From Bacteroidota bacterium (GTDB lineage Bacteria; Bacteroidota; Bacteroidia; Bacteroidales; JAAUTT01): a DNA stretch of 64,000 nucleotides. The number at the start of each line of letters is the position of its first letter. Position 1 is the first letter of the stretch. A program made the position numbers and the translations under genes. The notes beneath the pieces were generated by a model. That model was not told the DNA's origin. It saw nothing but the letters and a program-made list of their open reading frames with translations, and did no database searches. This document shows positions 55,153 through 63,228 of the stretch, one piece after another. The stretch spans positions 1 to 64,000 of the forward strand of contig JAEYWD010000080.1 of NCBI GenBank assembly GCA_023429135.1, read 5' to 3'.

Positions 55153-56004
55153 CTAAGAATATCCTAGTTGAAGCATCACTTCTTGATGATCCTTCCTGAT
55201 TACATCCACAAGATTTTGAGGGAGTTCATCCTTCCACGATCCTATTTTCCCTTTTCGAAAAAAGACCTGCGAATCTGGGCTCTTCTCTCTGAATCCCTTC
55301 TCCTTCTCCTGCTTCTGAAGTTCGGAAAAACTGCTTTTCCTGATGGCTTCTTTAATTTCAGTCTCGCCGAAATTGAGCCCGCAAAACTTAATGGCCGCCG
55401 AAAAAGAATCAAAAGGGTTAAGTTTCATGTCTTCGTACTTCATAACCATTACAGGAAAATCATTCTGACTGGTCCACGAAAGGTAATGGTTACTCCAGGT
55501 AAGTAATTTTTGCCGTAACTGCATGTGTAAACGCGACGATTTACTGCAAAATGCATAATCGTTGTTATTCATGGCGGCAACAATTGCTTCGAAACTCAGA
55601 TTTGAATGATGCGCGAACGAAACAGCCACATCAAGCGGATTACGCACAAAGTAAAGCGCTCCCATAGTTGCCCGTTTGGGTACAAGAGGCACTCCGTCGG
55701 GAGTTAGGGTATAAGCATCATGTATTTTATGAAATATGGTTTCGGTTGAATTGTGTGCGATGTATTCGTAAACGAGCGGTCGGAGATTATCAATTTCATC
55801 AGCAGTCATATCCGACGATGACAAACCGGTAGCTTCATCGAATAACTGGCGACTGCTGGCAATAGGTCCGCCAGCGAGTTCGTTGATATCGGCAGGTCCA
55901 TCCGCTTTATTCAGCAAATTTGCCAGAAAAGCCCTGAACCAGGTATTTCCAGATTTGGGGTACGACGCCAGCCAGATAATCCTTTTATACCCTTCAGACG
56001 TCAT
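55153..56004 (-). CDS. PAPS-dependent sulfotransferase
   Basis: This 283-residue cytoplasmic sulfotransferase has the 5'-phosphosulfate loop WLASYPKSGNTWFRAFLANLL (PKSGNTW at 16-22) and the 3'-phosphate motif YFVRNPLDVAVSFAHH at about 118-132. The C-terminus has RKGKIGSWKDELP, also conserved in the family. It transfers sulfate from PAPS to a hydroxyl or amine acceptor. Its gene overlaps the upstream HPr-kinase-like gene by 11 bases, so the two proteins are produced together. The acceptor is unknown; a peptide, lipid or glycan is possible. Confidence 0.9.
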   Translation of the reverse strand: MTSEGYKRIIWLASYPKSGNTWFRAFLANLLNKADGPADINELAGGPIASSRQLFDEATGLSSSDMTADEIDNLRPLVYEYIAHNSTETIFHKIHDAYTLTPDGVPLVPKRATMGALYFVRNPLDVAVSFAHHSNLSFEAIVAAMNNNDYAFCSKSSRLHMQLRQKLLTWSNHYLSWTSQNDFPVMVMKYEDMKLNPFDSFSAAIKFCGLNFGETEIKEAIRKSSFSELQKQEKEKGFREKSPDSQVFFRKGKIGSWKDELPQNLVDVIRKDHQEVMLQLGYS

Positions 56005-56902
56005 GATTTGATGTTATATCGTGTTCAACTATATCCAGAATTTCATCAAGGTTAAAAGTTTTGGTCGACCTGGTAATTCTCATAACCTGACATTTGGAGG
56101 CCAATGTAGTAAGATGCCTGAAATGTGGTTCGGTGTTACCCAACCCTTTAATAAAATTCAAACGGTAAGTATTGTTTTTAAGTGCGTTGAACTTCTCGAT
56201 TCCTTTAATTTTTTCGAGTTGAATTCCTTCTGAATTTTTTGTTTGAAGAATATAAACTCCGCCGAGAGGAAGTGACTCAGAATGAAATTGCTCCTGCACC
56301 TGAATATGATGCTTATTCAGCTTTGAACGGACCCGTGCATAGTGTTCTGGATCGCGTCCCAGCTTGATAAGTGAGTCAGACCACAATTTAACTCCCGGAT
56401 AGCCTGCATAAACAATTGGATTTCCTTCCTTGTCCTGAGAAACAACACTGATATCGTCGCTGAGCAACTCATATCCTCTACTCAATAATCCGGCAGCCAA
56501 GGTTGATTTTCCCGCGCCCGAAATGCCCGAAAAAATAGATGCTTTCCCATGAATAGAAATGGAACTACCGTGCATCGGAAGCATTCCACGCTGATGAATT
56601 AATGCGCCGAAAGCAGAGCCCAGCAAAAAGAGACGAATATCGCCCTCTTCACTTCCGGAATGTGGTTTAATAACAATTGAATTACCCTCTGAAGCATAAT
56701 AATCGGCAATTCTGTCGACTTTTAACAGGAATTGACCTGGAGATGCTTCGAATCTTACTCCTTTAAAATGAGGATTAATGAGTTGATCGGGTACTTCGCC
56801 ACAACTTATTGATATATCAGGCTCCCCATCGGCAGAAAGAAATTCAGGGATTTCAATATCCGATAAAATTTTGAGTCCGAAAGCCTTGTAGAGGTATCTC
56901 AT
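55994..56902 (-). CDS. HPr-kinase-like protein (HprK-related kinase)
   Basis: This 302-residue protein is counted from ATG at 56902. It has the HprK-type core: LPMHGSSISIHGKASIFSG, a P-loop at about 126-134 (GISGAGKST) and the Asp pair D149-D150 in YELLSDDISVV. The lengthy N-terminal part (about 1-105) is beta-rich and unlike the HPrK/P N-terminal domain. Such stand-alone HprK-like kinases are known as tailoring enzymes of lasso and other peptides, and also as proteins of unknown role. No precursor peptide gene is visible nearby. The overlap with a sulfotransferase gene suggests that both modify the same molecule. Confidence 0.75.
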   Translation of the reverse strand: MRYLYKAFGLKILSDIEIPEFLSADGEPDISISCGEVPDQLINPHFKGVRFEASPGQFLLKVDRIADYYASEGNSIVIKPHSGSEEGDIRLFLLGSAFGALIHQRGMLPMHGSSISIHGKASIFSGISGAGKSTLAAGLLSRGYELLSDDISVVSQDKEGNPIVYAGYPGVKLWSDSLIKLGRDPEHYARVRSKLNKHHIQVQEQFHSESLPLGGVYILQTKNSEGIQLEKIKGIEKFNALKNNTYRLNFIKGLGNTEPHFRHLTTLASKCQVMRITRSTKTFNLDEILDIVEHDITSNHDV

Positions 56903-56990
56903 CAATAAAGCTATTTATGGCTAAAGATAAGAAACCCGATCGAAAACTCAGAAAATTTTATTTTCAACCTAAATAGATTTTTTCCGGCAG

Positions 56991-57129
56991 ACTGTCGACC
57001 GAAAACCCTTAACTTAAAAAAGTTTTGTCTACAATCCTCAGACCACAGTCGACAGTCAACTGTCAGGACAAATTATAAAAGGTTGTCAAGGCTGTATTGG
57101 CCGTGGTCAGTTGACCGTGGTCTGTCGAC
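56991..57129. repeat. GTCGAC / GACCAC palindromic cluster
   Basis: CAGACCAC and GTCAACTG (57039-57062) face CAGTTGAC and GTGGTCTG (57108-57124) as two paired blocks. ACTGTCGAC at 56991 is complementary to GTCGACAGT at 57049, and CCGTGGTC is repeated at 57101. The cluster fills most of the space between the kinase gene and the next gene. Confidence 0.55.
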
Positions 57130-57169
57130 TATAAGTCGTCTTATTAACTAAACCCCTGCTTTTAAAAAT

Positions 57170-57766
57170 TTATATCACTTCAAAATCTATCCGCACATTA
57201 ACAGGCTGAAGGCACAGGGATGGTTTGTCCGACTTCCTGTCGAAACAAAACCGGTGTTTGAAAATTGTGTAATACTTTCCTTTAGGGAGTTTCTCCTGGT
57301 TTAATCCTTTGAAATTATGGTGTAATACACTCCAGAAAGGGCGCGAATCGCTCCAGGGAACGTTCAGCGTAAACTCTTTCTGAGTTCCATAAAAAGGATG
57401 AGCATCTGAACTAACGATCTGCGCGCCACTGCAGGCAAACGGCTGACCCACCAGTTTGCCGTTCTGGTCATAAACTGCACAAAAACCATTACCATCCGTC
57501 AGGAAAGAATTGTCCAGAAAAAGAGAATCACCGCTGTTATTTTCAAGGATCAGTGAAAATGTAAAATTCTCTCCTGTCTTAAAAGTAGTGCTTTCCTCAC
57601 CATTTGTATTCAGCAAACGAAAGTTAAAATCTACCTCTGCTTTTCGTTTCGACGATTTTTTAGAACCCTCGGATTTCACCTTTGTTTTATCTGAATTATC
57701 ATATAAATTCCACGAACTAAGGCTAAATATAAAGCCTATCGCCAATAAAATATAACCTGTCTTCAT
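57170..57766 (-). CDS. Secreted protein of unknown function
   Basis: This 198-residue protein has signal MKTGYILLAIGFIFSLSSW and then a lysine/serine-rich linker (about 25-43). The remaining 150 residues look like a beta-sandwich (FNFRLLNTNGEESTTFKTGENFTFSLILENNSGD), with a C-terminal FKHRFCFDRKSDKPSLCLQPVNVRIDFEV that contains a C-x(9)-C pair. The wording ('fTFSLILENNSGDSLFL') resembles intracellular-proteinase-inhibitor-like (BsuPI) beta domains, but I do not claim homology. No partner gene is evident. Confidence 0.6.
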   Translation of the reverse strand: MKTGYILLAIGFIFSLSSWNLYDNSDKTKVKSEGSKKSSKRKAEVDFNFRLLNTNGEESTTFKTGENFTFSLILENNSGDSLFLDNSFLTDGNGFCAVYDQNGKLVGQPFACSGAQIVSSDAHPFYGTQKEFTLNVPWSDSRPFWSVLHHNFKGLNQEKLPKGKYYTIFKHRFCFDRKSDKPSLCLQPVNVRIDFEVI

Positions 57767-57971
57767 AATACAATTTCAAATTAACTTTTGGGTACAAACA
57801 ATTACCAATATTTCAACAACTTGGTTTTGTTTTTAGATGTACTAGTTAACGGATGGTTGCGTCAAATAGTTATAAACTTAATGAAGTAATTTGCTTTACC
57901 ATTTGGATTTTTTGCGGATGTAATTGTATATCAGATACATTTTACATTCTAAAAGTAGCTGTTTAATAGAA

Positions 57972-58003
57972 ATAAAAAAGGGCGATGAAATCATCGGCCC
58001 CTT
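57972..58003 (-). terminator. Terminator of the succinate dehydrogenase operon
   Basis: Read on the minus strand, AAGGGGCCGATGA and TCATCGCCCTT form a stem with one extra G-C pair bulged, followed at once by a T-run (CCCTTTTTTATT). It starts about 23 bases after the sdhB stop. Confidence 0.75.
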
Positions 58004-58025
58004 CTTGATTATCAAAAATTATATA

Positions 58026-58766
58026 TTAGCTTATTGAAGCTACATAATATTCGCGGAATAAACGTGCAATATTCGAAAGTTTAATTTCCTTCGGACATTC
58101 AGCTTCGCAGGCACCCGTATTGGTACAGTTACCAAATCCGAGTTCGTCCATTTTGGCAACCATTCTGGTAACGCGTTCCTTGGCTTCAATTTTACCTTGA
58201 GGCAGTAAAGCAAGATGCGAAACATTTGCCGAAACAAACAACATAGCCGAAGCGTTTTTGCAGGTTGCTACGCAGGCACCGCAACCGATACAGGCAGCAG
58301 CATCCATAGCCAGATCCGATTTAACCTTGGATACAGGAATTGCATTACCATCGGGAATACCCCCAGTGTTAACCGATACATAAGCGCCTTCCTGCGCAAT
58401 TTTATCGAAAGCTCCACGGTCGACAACCAAATCCTTCAGAATAGGAAATGCTTTAGCACGCCATGGCTCAATAACAATGGTATCCCCATCCTTGAAACGG
58501 CGCATGTGAAGCTGACAGGTTGTGATACCGCTGTCGTTTCCATGCGGACGTCCGTTGATGTAAAGGCTGCACATACCACAGATACCCTCACGGCAATCGT
58601 GGTCGAAGCATACTGGTTTGTCGAATTTGTCAACCAACTGTTCGTTTAACTGGTCGAGCATTTCTAGAAAAGAACACTCATCCGAAATATTGGAGATTTT
58701 GTAGGTTTCAAACCTACCCTTTGAGCTTGCGCTCTCCTGACGCCATATTTTAAGTGTAAAATTCAT
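58026..58766 (-). CDS. sdhB: Succinate dehydrogenase/fumarate reductase iron-sulfur subunit
   Basis: This 246-residue electron-transfer subunit ligates a [2Fe-2S] cluster through C58, C63, C66 and C84 (HDCREGICGMC ... TTCQLH). The [4Fe-4S] and [3Fe-4S] clusters use CIGCGACVATC and the later CTNTGACEAECPKEI motif. It moves electrons between the FAD of SdhA and the haems of SdhC. It is the last gene of the operon. A palindromic element, more than 100 bases long, separates it from sdhA, which is unusual within such an operon. Confidence 0.97.
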   Translation of the reverse strand: MNFTLKIWRQESASSKGRFETYKISNISDECSFLEMLDQLNEQLVDKFDKPVCFDHDCREGICGMCSLYINGRPHGNDSGITTCQLHMRRFKDGDTIVIEPWRAKAFPILKDLVVDRGAFDKIAQEGAYVSVNTGGIPDGNAIPVSKVKSDLAMDAAACIGCGACVATCKNASAMLFVSANVSHLALLPQGKIEAKERVTRMVAKMDELGFGNCTNTGACEAECPKEIKLSNIARLFREYYVASIS

Positions 58767-58780
58767 ATCTCTTATTATTA

Positions 58781-58886
58781 GCCCACCCCAACCCTCCCAA
58801 AGGGAGGGAGTAATGGATTGTTATTCATTTGAAATAATCTCTAATTACCATTCTGTTCCCCTCCTTCGGAGGGGTCAGGGGAGGCC
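58781..58886. repeat. MITE/REP-like G+C-rich inverted element inside the sdh operon
   Basis: CCCTCCC-AAA-GGGAGGG (58792-58808) and CCCCTCC-TTC-GGAGGGG (58858-58874) are two hairpins at the ends of a larger inverted repeat. The left edge GCCCACCCCAACCCTCC pairs imperfectly with GGGGTCAGGGGAGGCC on the right. Elements of this wording are repeated in many Bacteroidota genomes. Confidence 0.7.
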
Positions 58887-58888
58887 TT

Positions 58889-60829
58889 TTATTTATAGTT
58901 ACGCTGAGCTACTTTTATGTTTTCGTACTCGAGAACCTCTTTGTTAAGTTTCGGCTCTTCGTTTTCGCCTTTGTATTCCCAGGCAGCAACATACATAAAA
59001 TCGCTGTCGTCGCGTTTTGCTTCACCTTCTTCGGTTTGGTATTCTTCGCGGAAGTGACCACCACATGATTCTTCACGGTGAAGGGCATCGCGAGCCATTA
59101 GTTCACCAAGTTCGAGGAAGTCGGCAACACGTAAAGCTTTTTCAAGTTCGGGGTTGAGTTCGTCAGGAGTTCCTGTAACACGAACATCTTTCCAGAATTC
59201 TTCACGAAGTGCTTTAATTTCAGCAATAGCCTCGGTACAGCTTTGTTTTGTACGGGCCATACCAACTTTATCCCACATAATTTTACCTAATTTCTTGTGG
59301 AAGCTGTCAACCGAATGTTTACCGCGAATGCTCATCAGGCGTTGAATTCTTTCTTTTACCGATTTTTCGGCTTCCTGGAATGGAGCGGTATCCGTACTGA
59401 TGCGTGGAGTGCGGATATCAGCCGAGAGGTAATTCTGAATGGTGTAAGGCAGTACGAAATATCCGTCGGCCAAACCCTGCATAAGTGCAGAAGCTCCTAA
59501 GCGGTTGGCTCCGTGATCGGAGAAGTTAGCTTCGCCGATAGCGAATAAACCGGGAATAGTGGTTTGAAGTTCATAGTCAACCCAAACGCCACCCATGGTG
59601 TAGTGAACAGCAGGGTAAATCATCATCGGGGTTTCGTATGGATTTTCGTCAACGATTTTTTCGTACATCTGGAAAAGGTTACCGTAACGCTCTTCGATAA
59701 CTTTTTTGCCTAAACGGTTGATAGCAGAAGAAAAGTCGAGATAAACGGCCAAACCTGTTGTCCCAACACCGAAACCGGCATCGCAACGTTCTTTGGCAGC
59801 ACGCGAGGCAACGTCGCGGGGAACAAGGTTACCAAATGCTGGGTAACGGCGTTCGAGATAGTAGTCGCGGTCTTCTTCTTTTAATTGTGTAGGTTTTAAA
59901 GTGCCTTTGCGGATAGCTTCAGCATCTTCCTTTTTCTTGGGAACCCAGATACGGCCATCGTTACGGAGCGATTCAGACATAAGTGTCAGTTTCGACTGGT
60001 AATCGCCGTGAACCGGGATACAGGTTGGGTGAATCTGCGTAAAACAAGGGTTTCCAAAGAAAGCACCTTTTTTGTATACCTGCCATGCAGCGCTGGCATT
60101 CGATCCCATTGCATTGGTCGAGAGGAAAAATACGTTACCGTAACCACCGGTTGCAAGAACAACGGCATGTCCGAAATGTCTTTCGATCTGACCGGTAACA
60201 AGGTTACGCGAAACAATACCACGGGCTTTTCCATCAACGATAACCAGTTCCAACATTTCGTCACGGTTATGCATCTCAACGGTACCTGCTTTAATCTGGC
60301 GGTTTAATGCACGGTAAGCGCCCAAAAGTAACTGCTGTCCGGTCTGACCGCGGGCATAAAACGTACGCGACACCTGAGCGCCACCAAAAGAGCGGTTGTC
60401 GAGCAATCCGCCATATTCGCGGGCAAAGGGAACACCCTGGGCAACGCACTGGTCGATAATGCTGTTGCTAACTTCGGCAAGACGATAAACGTTTGCTTCG
60501 CGGGCACGGTAGTCACCACCTTTAATTGTATCGTAAAATAAACGGTAAACGGAGTCACCGTCGTTTTGATAGTTTTTAGCTGCATTAATACCGCCTTGTG
60601 CGGCAATACTATGTGCACGGCGGGGACTGTCCTGATAACAGAATATCTTTACGTTAAAGCCAAGTTCACCAAGGCTTGCTGCTGCGGAAGCTCCGGCTAA
60701 TCCGGTCCCAACAACAATTACATCTAATTTACGCTTATTGGCAGGGTTGACAAGGTTCTGAGTCGACTTATATTTAGTCCACTTTTCGGCCAATTGTCCC
60801 TGAGGTATTTTTGATTCTAGTTTTGACAT
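58889..60829 (-). CDS. sdhA: Succinate dehydrogenase/fumarate reductase flavoprotein subunit
   Basis: This 646-residue catalytic subunit has the FAD dinucleotide fold DVIVVGTGLAGASAAASLGELG near the start and the covalent-FAD histidine in RRAHSIAAQGGIN. Active-site segments include IHPTCIPVHGDY and HYTMGGVWVDYE, followed by GLFAIGEANFSDHGANRLGASALMQGL. It oxidises succinate or reduces fumarate on the inner face of the membrane. The length and motifs match the Bacteroidota class-B enzyme. The gene is 47 bases downstream of sdhC. Confidence 0.97.
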   Translation of the reverse strand: MSKLESKIPQGQLAEKWTKYKSTQNLVNPANKRKLDVIVVGTGLAGASAAASLGELGFNVKIFCYQDSPRRAHSIAAQGGINAAKNYQNDGDSVYRLFYDTIKGGDYRAREANVYRLAEVSNSIIDQCVAQGVPFAREYGGLLDNRSFGGAQVSRTFYARGQTGQQLLLGAYRALNRQIKAGTVEMHNRDEMLELVIVDGKARGIVSRNLVTGQIERHFGHAVVLATGGYGNVFFLSTNAMGSNASAAWQVYKKGAFFGNPCFTQIHPTCIPVHGDYQSKLTLMSESLRNDGRIWVPKKKEDAEAIRKGTLKPTQLKEEDRDYYLERRYPAFGNLVPRDVASRAAKERCDAGFGVGTTGLAVYLDFSSAINRLGKKVIEERYGNLFQMYEKIVDENPYETPMMIYPAVHYTMGGVWVDYELQTTIPGLFAIGEANFSDHGANRLGASALMQGLADGYFVLPYTIQNYLSADIRTPRISTDTAPFQEAEKSVKERIQRLMSIRGKHSVDSFHKKLGKIMWDKVGMARTKQSCTEAIAEIKALREEFWKDVRVTGTPDELNPELEKALRVADFLELGELMARDALHREESCGGHFREEYQTEEGEAKRDDSDFMYVAAWEYKGENEEPKLNKEVLEYENIKVAQRNYK

Positions 60830-60876
60830 ATATTTTAATTCAAAAAGATTCGTAAAAACTGATTTCTTCGAAGTAA

Positions 60877-61551
60877 TTAATTATAAAAGAATAAGAAATA
60901 AAAAGGAATAAAGGCGAATCCGGCAGGAATGACCACTGCATAGATATTTCCTATCCAGTTAATAATCGGAGAATATTTTGAATGGTTTACACCCATGGTC
61001 TGGAAAGCACTCTGAAAAGCGTGCATCAGGTGGAACGAAAGGAAAACCATACAGATAATGTAAAAAATAGAATACCCTGGTGTACTGAAAAGATTGATGG
61101 CCATATTGTAAAAATCATGGTTATCCTCAACAGCATTACCTCCTGCAGGGGCACCAGTCCAGCCAAGTTTTACAAAATAAAAGTTTGCCATATGGATGGC
61201 AAGGAAGATAAATATGATCACTCCTGTGTGGATCATATACTTCGAGAAAAATGATGTTTGGGAATTATTGGAAACAGCATAACGGGACGGACGAGCCATC
61301 CAGTTTCTGATTTGAAGGATTACACCATAAATGATGTGTAACAGAAAACCTCCAAAAAGGAATATTTCCATAATTTTGATCAGAATATTGGTAGTCATAA
61401 ACTCTACTCCAATACGGAAGGCCTCTCCCTCGTCACTGCTCAGCAACAGCAAATTAATGCCCAAATGCACTACCAGAAACACGCACAGAAATAATCCGGC
61501 CAGCGACATTATTAGCTTCTTCCCTAAAGATGAAGTGAAAAAATTGCTCAT
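60877..61551 (-). CDS. sdhC: Succinate dehydrogenase cytochrome b subunit
   Basis: This 224-residue membrane anchor has five predicted helices, the class-B arrangement with two b-haems and a single anchor subunit. Haem-ligand histidines probably lie in FLVVHLGINLL, GGFLLHIIYG, FLAIHMANFY and LSFHLMHAFQSAF. It docks SdhA/B to the membrane and exchanges electrons with menaquinone. No separate sdhD is needed or present. It is the first gene of the operon, behind a recognisable promoter. Confidence 0.95.
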   Translation of the reverse strand: MSNFFTSSLGKKLIMSLAGLFLCVFLVVHLGINLLLLSSDEGEAFRIGVEFMTTNILIKIMEIFLFGGFLLHIIYGVILQIRNWMARPSRYAVSNNSQTSFFSKYMIHTGVIIFIFLAIHMANFYFVKLGWTGAPAGGNAVEDNHDFYNMAINLFSTPGYSIFYIICMVFLSFHLMHAFQSAFQTMGVNHSKYSPIINWIGNIYAVVIPAGFAFIPFYFLFFYN

Positions 61552-61615
61552 ATCAATTGTTTTTGTGAAAGTTAAATTATTTTAAAGTGAAATATTTTCC
61601 TGAAAAAAATTTTTG

Positions 61616-61646
61616 CAAATGTACCTGCTTCCTGTACTTTTTGCAA
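61616..61646 (-). promoter_or_regulatory. Bacteroidota-type promoter of the sdh operon
   Basis: On the minus strand TTG (61646-61644) and TACATTTG (61623-61616, consensus TAnnTTTG) are separated by 20 bases. They are about 65 bases before the sdhC start codon. Both boxes and the spacing fit the primary-sigma consensus. Confidence 0.65.
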
Positions 61647-61689
61647 TGAAAGATGTTAATTTGTCTTTAATTTAAAACCATTCTAAGCT

Positions 61690-62979
61690 ATGATCTATCC
61701 GCAAATACCCAGACATTTATTTGAGCAAAATAGAATTAAACTAAATAACAAGCTACAAGCCCATTCTGTTGCAATTATTACATCCAACGACGAGATGCCG
61801 CGTAATGGAGATCAGTTTTTCCCATTTCGACAGAATTCAGATTTATTCTACCTCACAGGTATTTACCAGGAAAAAACAACGCTGGTATTGTGCCCTGATC
61901 ATCTTAACTCTAATTTACGCGAAATACTTTTTATTCTCAAACCAAATAAAGAGCTTGAAACCTGGCTGGGCAAAAAACTCACCAAAGTCGAGGCCACAGC
62001 TTACTCCGGAATTGAGACCATAATGTGGGAAGAAGAGTTTGAAAAAACCCTGAGCGAAATCATCTTTGCAAACAGTGTTCTTTATCTGAATCTCCCCGAG
62101 AACTTTAAAGTTTCAACTGAATTGAAAACCGCCGACTGGAGGTTAACGGAAAAACTCATCAATAAGTTTCCTCTTCATAAAAAAGAACGCCTTGCTCCTA
62201 TCCTCACAACCCTGCGACTGGATAAGGAACCCGAAGAAATCAATATTATACGGTATGCCTGCCAGATCACAGGAAAAGCTTTTAACCGTATACTAAAGTT
62301 TGTGAAACCGGGCATTTATGAGTATGAGATCGAAGCGGAAATTACCCACGAGTTTTTGAAGTCGGGAGCCATGGGGCACGCTTATTATCCTATTGTTGCT
62401 TCGGGAGAAAATGCCTGTATTCTGCATTACATCACAAATAAAAGTAAATGTAACGATGGCGATATGCTTCTGCTCGATTTCGGGGCAGAGTATGCAAACT
62501 ATGCGTCCGACTGCAGTCGCACCATTCCGGTGAACGGGAAATTTACGCCACGGCAGCTCGAAGTTTACACCGCTACTCTCAGGGTGCTTCAAAAAGCAAA
62601 AGCGCTGATGGTAAAAGGAACTTCAATAACACTTATCCAGAAACAGGTTTGCAGTTTGTGGGAAGAAGAGCATATTAAACTCGGGCTGTATTCAATGGAA
62701 GATGTGCGCCGGCAGGATCCCCAGGAACCACTTTACTTAAGATATTATATGCACGGCATTTCGCATTTCCTGGGACTCGACGTTCACGATGTCGGTAATA
62801 AAAACATAATTCTGGAACCGGGAATGGTACTCACCTGCGAGCCCGGAATTTATATCCGCGAAGAGGGTCTTGGAATCCGATTGGAAAACGACATCCTTAT
62901 TACCCACGATGAACCTATTGACCTGATGCAGCATATACCAATTGAGGCCGGGGAAATTGAAGAGATAATGAATGGATAA
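61690..62979 (+). CDS. pepP: Xaa-Pro aminopeptidase (M24B)
   Basis: This 429-residue cytoplasmic metallopeptidase has an N-terminal AMP_N domain (about 1-160) and a pita-bread catalytic domain. All metal ligands are visible: the Asp pair in LLLDFGAEYANYASDCSRT, the His in MHGISHFLGLDVHDVG, Glu in CEPGIYI and Glu in IRLENDILIT. It removes an N-terminal residue that precedes proline. It is divergent from the sdh operon and shares no evident function with it. Confidence 0.95.
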   Translation: MIYPQIPRHLFEQNRIKLNNKLQAHSVAIITSNDEMPRNGDQFFPFRQNSDLFYLTGIYQEKTTLVLCPDHLNSNLREILFILKPNKELETWLGKKLTKVEATAYSGIETIMWEEEFEKTLSEIIFANSVLYLNLPENFKVSTELKTADWRLTEKLINKFPLHKKERLAPILTTLRLDKEPEEINIIRYACQITGKAFNRILKFVKPGIYEYEIEAEITHEFLKSGAMGHAYYPIVASGENACILHYITNKSKCNDGDMLLLDFGAEYANYASDCSRTIPVNGKFTPRQLEVYTATLRVLQKAKALMVKGTSITLIQKQVCSLWEEEHIKLGLYSMEDVRRQDPQEPLYLRYYMHGISHFLGLDVHDVGNKNIILEPGMVLTCEPGIYIREEGLGIRLENDILITHDEPIDLMQHIPIEAGEIEEIMNG

Positions 62980-62996
62980 TTTAATGCCTGCTGAAT

Positions 62997-63147
62997 AAGT
63001 CAGAAGGACTTAAATATGAATAGCCCCCGATGCAATCCGGGTGTTCCATGGAGGAGAAATCCGGAACACTGAAGGTGTTCAATTTTGTAGATATTCAACA
63101 CTTTCAGTGTAGCAACTATATTCAAATTAAATCCTTTCAGGATTTAA
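62997..63147. repeat. Multi-hairpin repeat element between convergent genes
   Basis: Several hairpins stand in a row: AAGTC/GACTT (62997-63011), a large stem ACACTGAAGGTGTTCAA (63066-63082) with TTCAACACTTTCAGTGT (63094-63110), and the perfect TTAAATCCT-TTC-AGGATTTAA (63127-63147). The wording belongs to a repeat family often found between Bacteroidota genes. The remaining bases to 63228 show nothing recognisable. Confidence 0.65.
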
Positions 63148-63228
63148 ATACACACCTCTCAGCCTCCTGTTTCATAAGGCTTTGTTTACAATGATATTCC
63201 GACACGCTTCATTGACTTATTACACAGC

